A DNA stretch of 64,000 bases from an uncultured Oscillospiraceae bacterium (GTDB lineage: Bacteria > Bacillota > Clostridia > Oscillospirales > Oscillospiraceae): assembly GCA_934667095.1 (NCBI GenBank), contig CAKULE010000011.1:15653-79652 (forward strand), in the 5' to 3' direction. The notes beneath the pieces were generated by a model. That model was not told the DNA's origin, did not search any database, and saw only the letters and a list, made by a program, of their open reading frames with translations. Below are positions 1 through 7,743 of the stretch, piece after piece. Each line of letters begins with the position of its first letter. The stretch's first letter is position 1. Both the position numbers and the translations under genes were made by a program.

Positions 1-14
1 CTTCCGCTGCGGGG

Positions 15-1151
15 TCACTTCTTGCTCCACTCCGGGATTTTAATGCCCTTCCAATTAGACACATCGCATTGACCATATTCGTTGTTCCCAGTGGCCACAA
101 CAGTCCCATCTGATTTAAGCCCCACTATATGGTTGCCACCAGCGGCAATTGCGACAATATTCTTCCAATCAGATACATCACCCTTACAGGTACCAGCAAA
201 CACAACAGTTCCATCTGCCTTCAAGCCTACAGTAATATAAGGGCCAGCGGCAACTGCAACAACATTCTTCCAACTGAACACCCTGCACTGGTTGTTTTTG
301 TTGTTGCCGGCAGCAATAACAGTACCATCCGCTTTGAGGCCAACTGTATGTGTACTGCCAGTTGCAACTGCGACAATGCCCGTCCAGTCAGAGACATCAC
401 ATTGACCATATTGATTGTTCCCAACCGCCATAACTGTCCCATCAGACTTGAGACCTACTGTATGTCCGCCTCCAGCAGCAATTGCGGTAATGTCTTTCCA
501 ATCTGAGATATTACATTGGCCGTATTCATTGGACCCAACTGCTACAACCGTTCCATCAGACTTGAGGCCTACTGTATGGACACTGTTAGCAGCAACCGCA
601 ACAATATCCTTCCAATCAGACACTTCGCACTGGCCTTCGGCATTGTTCCCGACAGCTACAACTGTTCTGTCCGATTTGAGACCTACTGTATGGTGGCTTC
701 CAGCGGCAATTGCCGAGATACCTCTCCAGCCAGATACGTTGCATTGTCTGTCGTCATTTAGGCCAACAGCTACAACCGTCCCGTTTGTATTGAGCCCCAC
801 TACATGCCATGTGTATGTGGCGATTGTGGGGGTTCTGCTTAACTCGGTTACAACTTTCAGGAGCAGAGTCCGGGCCTGCTTCACCTTTTCTGCGCTATCT
901 CTGTAACCATCCATCGCTTCAAAGGCCTCTATTGCCGCTGTATATTCTCCTTGCTCCATAAGGTTCACAGCCTCACGATAAGCTGCGAATTTCTTCCACC
1001 TGCCGTGGATTACGATTCCCGCTGCAATCGCTACTGCACACAGGACTGCGACCACAATTACCACTATCGTGTGTTTCGTGGCCTTTTTCTTCCCTGCCTC
1101 GGCAAGCCCGGACACATCTACGTCCAGCAGGTTCTTTACCTTATCGTCCAT
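15..1151 (-). CDS. Membrane-anchored RCC1-repeat (beta-propeller) protein
   Basis: The 378-residue protein has a short cytoplasmic N-terminus, one transmembrane segment at about residues 27-49, a short helical linker at about 55-100 resembling a TPR-like repeat (EQGEYTAAIEAFEAMDGY), and then seven tandem repeats of 35-39 residues. Each repeat follows the pattern VGLKSDGTVVAVGNN..GQC.VSDWK.IVAVAAG..HT, which is typical of RCC1/alpha-tubulin-suppressor propellers. Seven blades would close one propeller, displayed outside the membrane. The repeats are also visible as DNA direct repeats of about 110-117 bp. The start is preceded by AAGGAG and lies 3 bp after the stop of the upstream coiled-coil gene, so the two are co-transcribed. 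The ligand is unknown. Similar proteins occur on mobile or variable segments of gut Firmicutes. Confidence 0.85.
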   Translation of the reverse strand: MDDKVKNLLDVDVSGLAEAGKKKATKHTIVVIVVAVLCAVAIAAGIVIHGRWKKFAAYREAVNLMEQGEYTAAIEAFEAMDGYRDSAEKVKQARTLLLKVVTELSRTPTIATYTWHVVGLNTNGTVVAVGLNDDRQCNVSGWRGISAIAAGSHHTVGLKSDRTVVAVGNNAEGQCEVSDWKDIVAVAANSVHTVGLKSDGTVVAVGSNEYGQCNISDWKDITAIAAGGGHTVGLKSDGTVMAVGNNQYGQCDVSDWTGIVAVATGSTHTVGLKADGTVIAAGNNKNNQCRVFSWKNVVAVAAGPYITVGLKADGTVVFAGTCKGDVSDWKNIVAIAAGGNHIVGLKSDGTVVATGNNEYGQCDVSNWKGIKIPEWSKK

Positions 1152-1154
1152 AGG

Positions 1155-1787
1155 TCACCGCTCCTTGTTCAGCTCCGTGTCGATGGAAGCAATTAACTGG
1201 TTTAGCTTCTCCTTCTCGTCAAATGCACCCTTACCCAAAGTCTTCAGCGCAGTATATGCCTCGTGTCGCTTTGCCTCCAGTGCTGTCCGCTCCTCGGCGT
1301 GGGCAGCCCAATACTCATCATAGCGGCGCTGCTTTTCCGCCCGCTCGGCCGCTGCCTTGGCCCGTGCGGCTTCTGCCTCTCTGCGAGCCCGTTCCTCTTG
1401 AGCACGGACTCTCTCGGCCTCGGCTGCCGCTTTGGCCTCGGCTTCTGCCTGCTCCTTCCGCTCTGTTTCCGCCACAGGGTCCACAAACGCCTTGCGGAGC
1501 AGTTCCTTGGTTTCCTTCAAAGTTTCGTTGGCGTCGGCCAGCTTTCTGTCGATTCCCGTCGTCCGCTCGGTCACTTCACCAAAGGCATAGATAGCCCAGC
1601 AGCCGCCCAGCATGGCCACGACCAATAGCGCAAAGCCCACCACCATCAGCACGATTGCCCAACCGGGCAATCGCAAATCATCCGCCAGCATAAAAATCTC
1701 AATCAGTCCCAGCAGCGCAACGATTGCCGTACACACCGCATTGAGCACCGCAAAGCCTTTCAGCTTGCCCCCTACTTCGTCAAACAT
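1155..1787 (-). CDS. Two-TM coiled-coil membrane protein, unknown function
   Basis: The protein has 210 residues. Two hydrophobic segments at about 11-35 and 43-69 are followed by a long charged helix at about 75-185 rich in Ala, Glu, Arg and Lys (repeated EAEAKAAAEAER-type heptads), which predicts a long cytoplasmic coiled coil. The start has a good AGGAGAGGG site upstream. The downstream RCC1 gene begins 3 bp after this stop, so the two proteins are probably made together and may act as a membrane pair. I recognise no named family, and the low-complexity helix makes similarity searches unreliable. Confidence 0.75.
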   Translation of the reverse strand: MFDEVGGKLKGFAVLNAVCTAIVALLGLIEIFMLADDLRLPGWAIVLMVVGFALLVVAMLGGCWAIYAFGEVTERTTGIDRKLADANETLKETKELLRKAFVDPVAETERKEQAEAEAKAAAEAERVRAQEERARREAEAARAKAAAERAEKQRRYDEYWAAHAEERTALEAKRHEAYTALKTLGKGAFDEKEKLNQLIASIDTELNKER

Positions 1788-1831
1788 AATACCCTCTCCT
1801 TTTCTAAATTTTTTGGGTTTGGCGTGTCTTC

Positions 1832-1860
1832 ATTATATAACGCTATCTAAAACACGTCAA
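1832..1860 (-). promoter_or_regulatory. Promoter for the coiled-coil/RCC1 operon
   Basis: On the minus strand TTGACG (1855-1860) is followed after exactly 17 bp by a perfect TATAAT (1832-1837), with the first gene starting about 45 bp further on. It lies in the spacer shared with the divergent XRE gene, which could regulate it. Confidence 0.75.
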
Positions 1861-1929
1861 TAACGTATTGTGAGGTATTTTCTTTCTGCGATTTTCCGCT
1901 AAACTGTCCATAAAGGTGGTGAACACTTT

Positions 1930-2175
1930 ATGGAGTACGAGTTCGACAACACGGAGCGGATGGAAAATCTGTCACGGGCCATCGGATACTACCGCAAGGA
2001 GAAAGGTCTGTCGCAGGAGCAGCTTGCGGAGATTTTGGGTATCAGCCGCCAGCACTTGGCGTCGGTGGAGGCCCCGAAGATGAACCGGGGCATATCGCTG
2101 GACCTGCTGTTCAACATCGCCACCGTGCTGGAGATAGAGCCCTACCTGCTGCTGAAATTCCGAATCGAAAAATAG
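1930..2175 (+). CDS. XRE-family helix-turn-helix regulator
   Basis: An 81-residue single-domain DNA-binding protein. The helix-turn-helix spans about residues 15-70 (IGYYRKEKGLSQEQLAEILG, then ISRQHLASVE as recognition helix). The start follows AAAGGTGG at about 9 bp. The gene is divergent from the coiled-coil/RCC1 operon, with its start 143 bp from that operon's start and the minus-strand promoter between them, so autoregulation and control of the neighbours is a reasonable inference. Small XRE proteins of this kind are common on integrated elements, matching the nearby integrase. Confidence 0.85.
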   Translation: MEYEFDNTERMENLSRAIGYYRKEKGLSQEQLAEILGISRQHLASVEAPKMNRGISLDLLFNIATVLEIEPYLLLKFRIEK

Positions 2176-2217
2176 AGCGCCCCACCATTTCCCGCTGGAG
2201 ATGATGAGGCGCTTTTT
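2176..2217 (+). terminator. Weak terminator after the XRE gene
   Basis: AGCGCC (2176-2181) and GGCGCT (2208-2213) pair around a 26-nt loop and are followed by TTTTT. It begins immediately after the stop codon. The stem is short, so confidence is low. Confidence 0.4.
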
Positions 2218-2235
2218 CTGTTGAAGCTTGACATT

Positions 2236-2279
2236 CAAAAAGCTCCCCCGCCCCGGATCTCATCCGGGGCAAGGGGAGC
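2236..2279 (-). terminator. Rho-independent terminator of the winged-helix gene
   Basis: Read on the minus strand, a GC-rich hairpin at 2242-2279 (outer arms GCTCCCC/GGGGAGC, inner arms CCCCGGAT/ATCCGGGG) is followed by TTTTTGAAT. It lies about 50 bp downstream of the stop of the 2333-3136 gene. Confidence 0.75.
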
Positions 2280-2332
2280 GGTCCTGTAATATGTTTGAAC
2301 TTGTACCGCTGAACTCAGCGATAGTCTTTTGG

Positions 2333-3136
2333 TTAGCCTCTGTAATAAGGGTTTTCACTGTCTTCAATGGTTTCAAGGCATAGCAATAGCTGCTGCGCAG
2401 CCTTAGGGTTTGCTGCATCTCTCTCCAGCGATTGATAAAACCACTCATATCCCTCTCTCTTAATCGAATACAGAGGGTCTGGTGTTATCATATTGGCCTT
2501 AACCATTTCTTTCAGTAGCTGTTCTAATTGAGATTCCTCCATGGACAGCTTACTTGCAATCCAAGATACATTCCTCATGCTGGGCTTATCTCTGTAATTG
2601 ATTATTTTCCCAAGAACCTGCCTAACTGCTCGCAAATGCTTTTCCAAGAAAGAATAACTCTCATCATTATTAGGCTCCGTGCCAGTTTCGGCTTTATCCG
2701 TACTATCTCCGCTATTGTCAGCGTTAGCCCTCTCACGAGCAAGAACTTCTTCGAGATACCACAGGTCATCGTCGGAATCCTCGCAGGTTTTGTCGCTTAC
2801 CTTCTTTTTAACCGCTTCCTCATAGCGTTCCTGTTCCGGCTGAACCTCTTTGAAGTCACGGACAATTGAGATGACACGCTCATGTTTTCTCGGACGTTTC
2901 TTAATGAAGATAATGCCAAGGCTCTGCAAATGGCTGATGGACTTTGAGACCGTTCCTATACTGACGCCAAGCCTAAGGGCTATGGTCTCATTTCTGACAT
3001 TCGTCTGATGTCCCCTAAACACGTCCCCTTCTGAGTAGTTACGCAGCGCACTGTACACCAGACGGTCATACAGCGTCAATTCCGGGTAGTTCACCAGAGA
3101 ATCAAACAGCATTACGAAACCACCATAGTTCTTCAT
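2333..3136 (-). CDS. Winged-helix replication/regulatory protein of a mobile element
   Basis: The N-terminal 100 residues (LYDRLVYSALRNYS, then NETIALRLGVSIGTVSKSISHLQSLG) form the helix-turn-helix domain found in plasmid and phage replication initiators and replisome organisers. A charged linker and a helical C-terminal part (about 170-265, ENPYYRG at the end) follow. The function is inferred from the domain and from the neighbouring integrase. The start is uncertain. ATG at 3136 is chosen because proteins of this type begin shortly before the FVMLFDSL block. An in-frame TTG at 3187 would add 17 residues but has no ribosome binding site, and the frame stays open to 3220. Confidence 0.7.
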   Translation of the reverse strand: MKNYGGFVMLFDSLVNYPELTLYDRLVYSALRNYSEGDVFRGHQTNVRNETIALRLGVSIGTVSKSISHLQSLGIIFIKKRPRKHERVISIVRDFKEVQPEQERYEEAVKKKVSDKTCEDSDDDLWYLEEVLARERANADNSGDSTDKAETGTEPNNDESYSFLEKHLRAVRQVLGKIINYRDKPSMRNVSWIASKLSMEESQLEQLLKEMVKANMITPDPLYSIKREGYEWFYQSLERDAANPKAAQQLLLCLETIEDSENPYYRG

Positions 3137-3187
3137 TATTCCTGCCACAGGCTCATACTGCAACCTGTAATAGGGAACATTCTTCAA

Positions 3188-3743
3188 GTGGATTACGTCG
3201 AGAGGGTCTACCCCTTTGCTCTAAATCGCAATCTTATTTTTATTATTCATTAAATTTTTCCTCCAATTAGGTTATAAAAATGCTATGGAGCACGAAGTGC
3301 GACATAGTTCTGTGTCCAAAATGTATATTAGGATTGTCTATTTTAATGTCTATTACTATGTCTATCTGGGCGGGAGTAAACCGCTGTATGCGTTGGCGCA
3401 CAAGGCTTTGCTGGATTTTGATTTTCTCATGCGCAATAGGCTGCCTTTCCGGGTACAAGAAGCTGCCTCTTTTCAGAGGAATAGGTACCATGCACAGTGT
3501 ATTAGGCATGCTTTCACAAGATATAAGGGCTTTTTAGAAACATTTATGGAAAATTCAGCCCGCAAAAATTCAGTCAAAACTTCGTGTTGACAAGAACAAC
3601 GCTATGTGATATATTTTAAAATTTAACTCCTGCTCATGAATGCAATTGTATTGTAGCACATTTACCATCACTTGTCAAGTGTTTTTGGCTATTTTGCCGA
3701 ATTTTTCACTTGGCATTGTGCGAGATATTTCTTTTTACCAGAA
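3188..3743. other. AT-rich gene-poor stretch between integrase and winged-helix gene
   Basis: About 550 bp with no convincing gene. Open frames of about 80-100 codons exist on both strands (for example 3285-3590 plus), but they lack ribosome binding sites and have irregular composition. A small palindrome GCACGAAGTGC lies near 3289. The far end (3600-3743) is very AT-rich. It could hold the element's attachment or replication site, but I cannot identify one. Confidence 0.4.
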
Positions 3744-4643
3744 TTACAGGCTCAGCAATACGCTGCGGTTCTTGTTCATCTCCACAATATCCCGCTCACG
3801 GAGGCTGTTTAGGTAGGTCTGCGTGATTTGGATACTCTCATGCCCCAGCAGTCGGGAGATGGTATAGATGTCCGTGCCCATTTTCACCTGCTGCTGGGCG
3901 AAGAAGTGGCGGCAGGTGTGGGGGCTTATCCGCACCCCGTCCGGGTCAATTCCCTCCGCTCTGCGCTTGACGATGTGCTCCACAGCGGCGTTGGTCAACT
4001 GCCGACCATGGCAGGACAGGAAATAATATTCGTCAGTACTCTTTAAGGCGAACTTGCCCGCTCGGCTCCGCTCATACCGCATGAGGGCCTTTCGCATGAC
4101 CGGCGTGACAGGCACGCTCCGCATTTTGTGGTTCTTGCCGCTGGTGATGAGGATAAAATCGTCGTGTACGTCCTCCGGCTTGATACAGCAGAGTTCCCAG
4201 CAGCGAACCCCTGCGTCAAACAGCGTCGTGAGAATCGCCTTGTCCCGCAGGGCCAGAAAATCGTTGCCGCCGCAGTTGGCCATCATGCGTCTGACCTGCT
4301 CCGGCTTAAAGGCGACAATGTGGGGCTTTTCCGCCTTGACCCATGGGAAGGTGCCCTTGGTGGAGTAGCCGCCGTAGCCCTCCGTATACGCCCACTGGAG
4401 GAAGGATTTCACGGTTTTCAGCAGGCCATTGATGTAGGTCCCTTTTCTGCCCAGTCTGACGTAATAGGCGGCATAACGCTTGACCACCGATTGTGTTATA
4501 CCTTCCAAATCTGTGACGTTCAAACTGGCGCAAAAACGCTCGAATCCATGTAGGTTTGTCGAATAGCTTCTGATGGTTTTTTGCGTATAACGCTTGAGCT
4601 CAATTTCCACGAGATATTCAGCGATTGCGGGCTTGATTTCCAT
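3744..4643 (-). CDS. Tyrosine recombinase / integrase
   Basis: A site-specific recombinase of the phage-integrase family. The N-terminal SAM-like core-binding domain (about 1-95) is followed by the catalytic domain with the expected residues: Arg147 (AGVRCWEL), Lys170 (TSGKNHKMR), His242 and Arg245 (HTCRHFF), His268 (LLGHES) and the nucleophile Tyr277 (TQTYLNS). The start is set at ATG 4643, 8 bp after AGGAGGT. An in-frame GTG at 4691 would extend it by 16 residues but would run through the hairpin that contains that ribosome binding site. The gene lies next to yebC at the edge of an AT-richer segment, so it probably inserted the 1-4690 region. Confidence 0.92.
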   Translation of the reverse strand: MEIKPAIAEYLVEIELKRYTQKTIRSYSTNLHGFERFCASLNVTDLEGITQSVVKRYAAYYVRLGRKGTYINGLLKTVKSFLQWAYTEGYGGYSTKGTFPWVKAEKPHIVAFKPEQVRRMMANCGGNDFLALRDKAILTTLFDAGVRCWELCCIKPEDVHDDFILITSGKNHKMRSVPVTPVMRKALMRYERSRAGKFALKSTDEYYFLSCHGRQLTNAAVEHIVKRRAEGIDPDGVRISPHTCRHFFAQQQVKMGTDIYTISRLLGHESIQITQTYLNSLRERDIVEMNKNRSVLLSL

Positions 4644-4646
4644 AAA

Positions 4647-4682
4647 AAAGGACCTCCTGTCTATCACAACAGGAGGTCCTTT
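4647..4682 (-). promoter_or_regulatory. Perfect hairpin containing the integrase ribosome binding site
   Basis: A 14-bp perfect inverted repeat (arms 4647-4660 and 4669-4682, core AGGACCTCCTGT / ACAGGAGGTCCT) with an 8-nt loop. In the minus-strand transcript the 3' arm holds the AGGAGGT Shine-Dalgarno of the integrase and is followed by seven U residues that run into the ATG. The hairpin can therefore hide the ribosome binding site or end transcription just before the gene. Confidence 0.7.
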
Positions 4683-4745
4683 GTATGTCACAACAGCGGC
4701 GGCGTATTGCCTAACTGGCTGCTTGACCCGTTGGGGCGCTAAGGC

Positions 4746-5474
4746 TCAGCCCTCGTCCCAGTTATGCCAGACGTTCTGGACGTCGTCGTCCTCCTCCATG
4801 AAGTCGATGAGCTTCTCCATGTTCTTCACGTCCTCCTCGGAGGTGAGGGTCACGTAATTCTGGGGCACCATCTCCACCCGGGCGGACAGGAAGGTATAGC
4901 CCTTCTCCTCCAGCGCGGTGAGCACGGCGGCGAAATCGTCGGGCGCAGTATAGACGGTGAACACCTCGTCCTCCGCCTCGAAGTCGGCGGCACCGCAGTC
5001 CAGCGCGTCCATCATGGTCACGTCCTCGTCCAGATCCTCACGCTCGATCACCAGCACGCCCTTCTGGTCGAAGGACCAGGACACGCAGCCGGTGGCGCCC
5101 AGATTCCCGCCGTACTTGTCGAAGATGTGGCGGACGTTGGGGGCGGTGCGCTGACGGTTGTCAGTCAGGGCCTCCACAATGACGGCCACGCCGCCGGGGC
5201 CGTAGCCCTCATAGGTGACGGCCTCGTAGTTGTCGGTGTTGCCGGCGCCCAGAGCCTTCTCGATGGTGCGCTTGATGTTGTCATTGGGCATGTTGGCCGC
5301 CTTGGCCTTGGCAATGACAGTGGCCAGACGGGAGTTGTTGGCCGGGTCGCCGGAGCCGCCCTGCTTGACCGCCACGATCATCTCCTTGGCGATCTTGGTG
5401 AAGGCCGCGGAGCGCTTGGCGTCAGCCGCACCCTTGGTCTTCTGGATGTTATGCCACTTGGAATGTCCAGACAT
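4746..5474 (-). CDS. yebC: YebC/PmpR (TACO1-family) protein
   Basis: A 242-residue member of the YebC family, with the standard opening SGHSKWHNIQ and the blocks GYGPGGVA and TDNRQRT. Family members bind nucleic acid or ribosomes; recent work on the family links them to translation at proline stretches, and older work to transcriptional regulation. It is full length with the acidic C-terminus usual in Firmicutes. Start and stop are clear. The integrase gene ends the preceding foreign segment about 100 bp away, so the yebC 3' flank is a candidate integration boundary. Confidence 0.95.
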   Translation of the reverse strand: MSGHSKWHNIQKTKGAADAKRSAAFTKIAKEMIVAVKQGGSGDPANNSRLATVIAKAKAANMPNDNIKRTIEKALGAGNTDNYEAVTYEGYGPGGVAVIVEALTDNRQRTAPNVRHIFDKYGGNLGATGCVSWSFDQKGVLVIEREDLDEDVTMMDALDCGAADFEAEDEVFTVYTAPDDFAAVLTALEEKGYTFLSARVEMVPQNYVTLTSEEDVKNMEKLIDFMEEDDDVQNVWHNWDEG

Positions 5475-5639
5475 TCGGAATCGTTCCCTTCCTTTTCTTA
5501 GGTCTCAGGCTGGTTCAGCCGAAAATTCGTGTGATAGTATACCACATTCCCCGCCCGATGGCAAGGGCCGGAGGCGGAATTTCGGTCAAAAGTTGACGGA
5601 CGGAAAACGGCCGGTCCCATAGGGCCGGCCGCCGGGTGC

Positions 5640-6485
5640 TTATTTCCGCAGGAAGACTATGCCCATGGTGTAGGGCCCGCAGTGGCAGGACACCGTGCAG
5701 CCCAGCCGGGACGCCTCGATGGTCTGGAACACGCCGCAGCGCTCCGCCTCCTCCCATGTGGCGGACACCGCGTCCTCCTCCGCCGCCGCGTGGGCGATGA
5801 AGGCCATACGGGTATCGATGTCCTCCCGGCCCGCCAGCCGCTCCTGCACATACTTGCGCATGCACTTTTCGAAGGTTCCGCGGTATTTTTTCACCACGGT
5901 CATCTTGCCGTCCCGCACCTCGACGCAGGGCTTCAGGTGGAGCAGGTTTGCCCCGAGAGCGGTGACCATGGAGCACCGGCCGCCCTTGGCCATGTAGTCC
6001 AGCCGGTCGATCAGGAAGCTGGTTTCCACCTTGCCCCGCAGCTCCTCCAGCCGGGCCACGATTTCCTCGGCGGGTGTGCCCTGCTCAGCCAGCTCCGCCG
6101 CGGCCAGCACCAGCAGGCCCTGCCCCACGCTGAGGTTCTCCGAATCCACCACATACACATTGGGGAATTCTGCCGCGGCGATGGTGGCGTTCTGGAAGCA
6201 GGCGGAGAAGCCGGAGCCGATGGTGATCTGGATCACGGCGTCGTACCTGGGGGAAAACTCAGAGTAAACGGCGGTATAGTCGTGGACGCTGACCGCCGAG
6301 GTGGAGCACAGCTCGCCGCCGGCGTCCACATGGGCAAAGACGTCCGCGGGGACGATCTCCACGCCGTCCTTGTAATCTACGCCGTCCTTGCAGACGTAGA
6401 GGGGGGTAATGGTCACGTCGTGCCGCGCCAGAAGCTGGGGCGGCAGGTCGCACGTGCTGTCGGAAATGATTTTGATCTGCTGCAT
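5640..6485 (-). CDS. DegV family fatty-acid-binding protein
   Basis: 281 residues with the DegV fold signatures: ISDSTCDLP at the N-terminus, the LCSTSAVSV block, ITIGSGFSACFQNA, and LDYMAKGGRCS. Family members (FakB) bind a fatty acid and present it to the kinase FakA for phospholipid synthesis. No FakA lies nearby. The start ATG at 6485 follows TTAGGAG. It ends about 155 bp upstream of yebC and is probably its own transcription unit. Confidence 0.9.
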   Translation of the reverse strand: MQQIKIISDSTCDLPPQLLARHDVTITPLYVCKDGVDYKDGVEIVPADVFAHVDAGGELCSTSAVSVHDYTAVYSEFSPRYDAVIQITIGSGFSACFQNATIAAAEFPNVYVVDSENLSVGQGLLVLAAAELAEQGTPAEEIVARLEELRGKVETSFLIDRLDYMAKGGRCSMVTALGANLLHLKPCVEVRDGKMTVVKKYRGTFEKCMRKYVQERLAGREDIDTRMAFIAHAAAEEDAVSATWEEAERCGVFQTIEASRLGCTVSCHCGPYTMGIVFLRK

Positions 6486-6567
6486 GATACGGTGATTCTC
6501 CTAATATGTCATAGACTGTGCCCGGTCCGGGGCCGTCCGCCATAGAATGGCCGGGAGGGGATGTGCC

Positions 6568-6783
6568 ATGGCCTGCGGACGGACGCCGGGCGAGGGGCTG
6601 GTAGCGGCGGCCGCCGCCCTGTCTGCGGGTCTGGCGCAGGGCCGGACCGCGGAAGAACTCAATGTGTTGGCCGCTTTTTTCACGATTCTGGGGGACGATC
6701 TGGCTCTGCTGGCCCTTCAGGCCCCCAGCTGCGGGGAGGGTCAGCGGGGAAACGGGTTTACTTCGCCCGGTCCTGCTCGATGA
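6568..6783 (+). CDS. DUF6774-like small protein
   Basis: A 71-residue protein with the pattern AAALSAGLAQG..AEELNVLAAFFTILGDDLALLAL, which matches the short DUF6774-type family of Oscillospiraceae. Its function is unknown. ATG 6568 is chosen because GGGAGGGG lies 7 bp upstream; an earlier in-frame ATG at 6547 lacks a site. The last 26 bp overlap the end of the convergent uridine phosphorylase gene, and the tail after about residue 50 looks unconserved. Confidence 0.6.
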   Translation: MACGRTPGEGLVAAAAALSAGLAQGRTAEELNVLAAFFTILGDDLALLALQAPSCGEGQRGNGFTSPGPAR

Positions 6784-7531
6784 GGATCTTCACCGCCTCG
6801 ATGCCCACGCGGATAGCGGAGTCGGTGTCCTCGTCCCGGGTCTGGTCCATCCCGGCGGCGTTGCGTTCCTGATTCCACACCACGTGGAAGGCGGAGCCGC
6901 AGCGGACGCGGCGGTAGGCGGCCACGGTGAACAGGGCGGCGGACTCCATCTCGGAGGCCAGAACGCCCAGCCGCTTCCACGCCTCCCACTTGTTCTGGAG
7001 CTCGTAGGACACGGGCATCTTGGCGGGCATATGCTGACCGTAGAAGGAATCCTTGCACTGGACCACGCCGGCGTGCCAGCAGCGGCCCTGCCGCTTGGCG
7101 GCCTCCACCAGTGCGTTGGTCACGGTCAGGTCGGCCACGGCAGGAAACTCGATGGGGGCGTATTCCCGGCTGGTTCCCTCCATGCGGATGGCGCCGGTGG
7201 CGATCACCACGTCGCCGCTCTTCACATCCAGCTCGATGCCGCCGCAGGTGCCCACCCGGATGAAGGTGTGAACGCCCAGATTGGCCAACTCCTCCATGGC
7301 GATGGAGGCGGAAGGCCCGCCGACGCCGGTGGACACCACGCTGACCTTCTCCCCGAGAAGGGTGCCGGTCCATGTGGTGAATTCCCGGTTGCTCATGACA
7401 AAGGCGGGGTCGTCAAAATATTTTGCGATCTTCTCGCACCGGCCGGGGTCGCCGGGCAGCAGGCAATAGCCGCCCACATCACCGGGCAGCAGGTTGATAT
7501 GGAACTGGCGCTCATTTGCGATCACAGTCAT
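6758..7531 (-). CDS. udp: Uridine phosphorylase
   Basis: A nucleoside phosphorylase that cleaves uridine with phosphate to uracil and ribose-1-phosphate. It has the NP-I family motifs LPGDPGRCEKIA (phosphate site), STGVGGPSASIAMEEL, RVGTCGGIE and the ribose-binding ASEMESAALF. The length of 257 residues is normal for Udp. ATG 7531 follows GAAAGGGTG; an overlapping GTG at 7534 is possible. It has its own consensus promoter and stands alone, overlapping the convergent DUF6774 gene by 26 bp. Confidence 0.92.
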   Translation of the reverse strand: MTVIANERQFHINLLPGDVGGYCLLPGDPGRCEKIAKYFDDPAFVMSNREFTTWTGTLLGEKVSVVSTGVGGPSASIAMEELANLGVHTFIRVGTCGGIELDVKSGDVVIATGAIRMEGTSREYAPIEFPAVADLTVTNALVEAAKRQGRCWHAGVVQCKDSFYGQHMPAKMPVSYELQNKWEAWKRLGVLASEMESAALFTVAAYRRVRCGSAFHVVWNQERNAAGMDQTRDEDTDSAIRVGIEAVKILIEQDRAK

Positions 7532-7572
7532 CACCCTTTCAAAAATTCACCGCAGACTGCGGGAGAAAAATT

Positions 7573-7601
7573 ATTATAGCGCAAAACACCGGAGAGGTCA
7601 A
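7573..7601 (-). promoter_or_regulatory. Promoter of udp
   Basis: Minus-strand TTGACC (7596-7601), 17 bp, TATAAT (7573-7578). The -35 box sits in the centre of the 7583-7616 palindrome, so promoter and palindrome share bases. Confidence 0.75.
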
Positions 7602-7616
7602 CCTCTCCGGTGTTTT
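7583..7616. terminator. Long perfect hairpin, bidirectional terminator candidate
   Basis: Sixteen-bp arms (AAAACACCGGAGAGGT and its complement) with a 2-nt centre, flanked by A and T runs on both sides. It lies downstream of the lipoprotein operon (ending 7744) and overlaps the udp promoter. It could end the upstream transcript, act as an operator for udp, or do both. Confidence 0.65.
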
Positions 7617-7743
7617 TAGGGCTTGGGACGATGTTAACAGCGCATGGTCCGCTTTTCAGGCGGCATCACGCCGCAAGGGCAGCGGCAAGGGTGCCGCAGA
7701 GGATCAGGACAGTCGTCTTTTTCGTGCTGCGCCCCCCCTTCCT

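Noticed and set aside
3285..3590. 101-codon plus-strand frame
   Set aside because: No Shine-Dalgarno, irregular composition and an overlapping open frame on the other strand; not supported as a gene.
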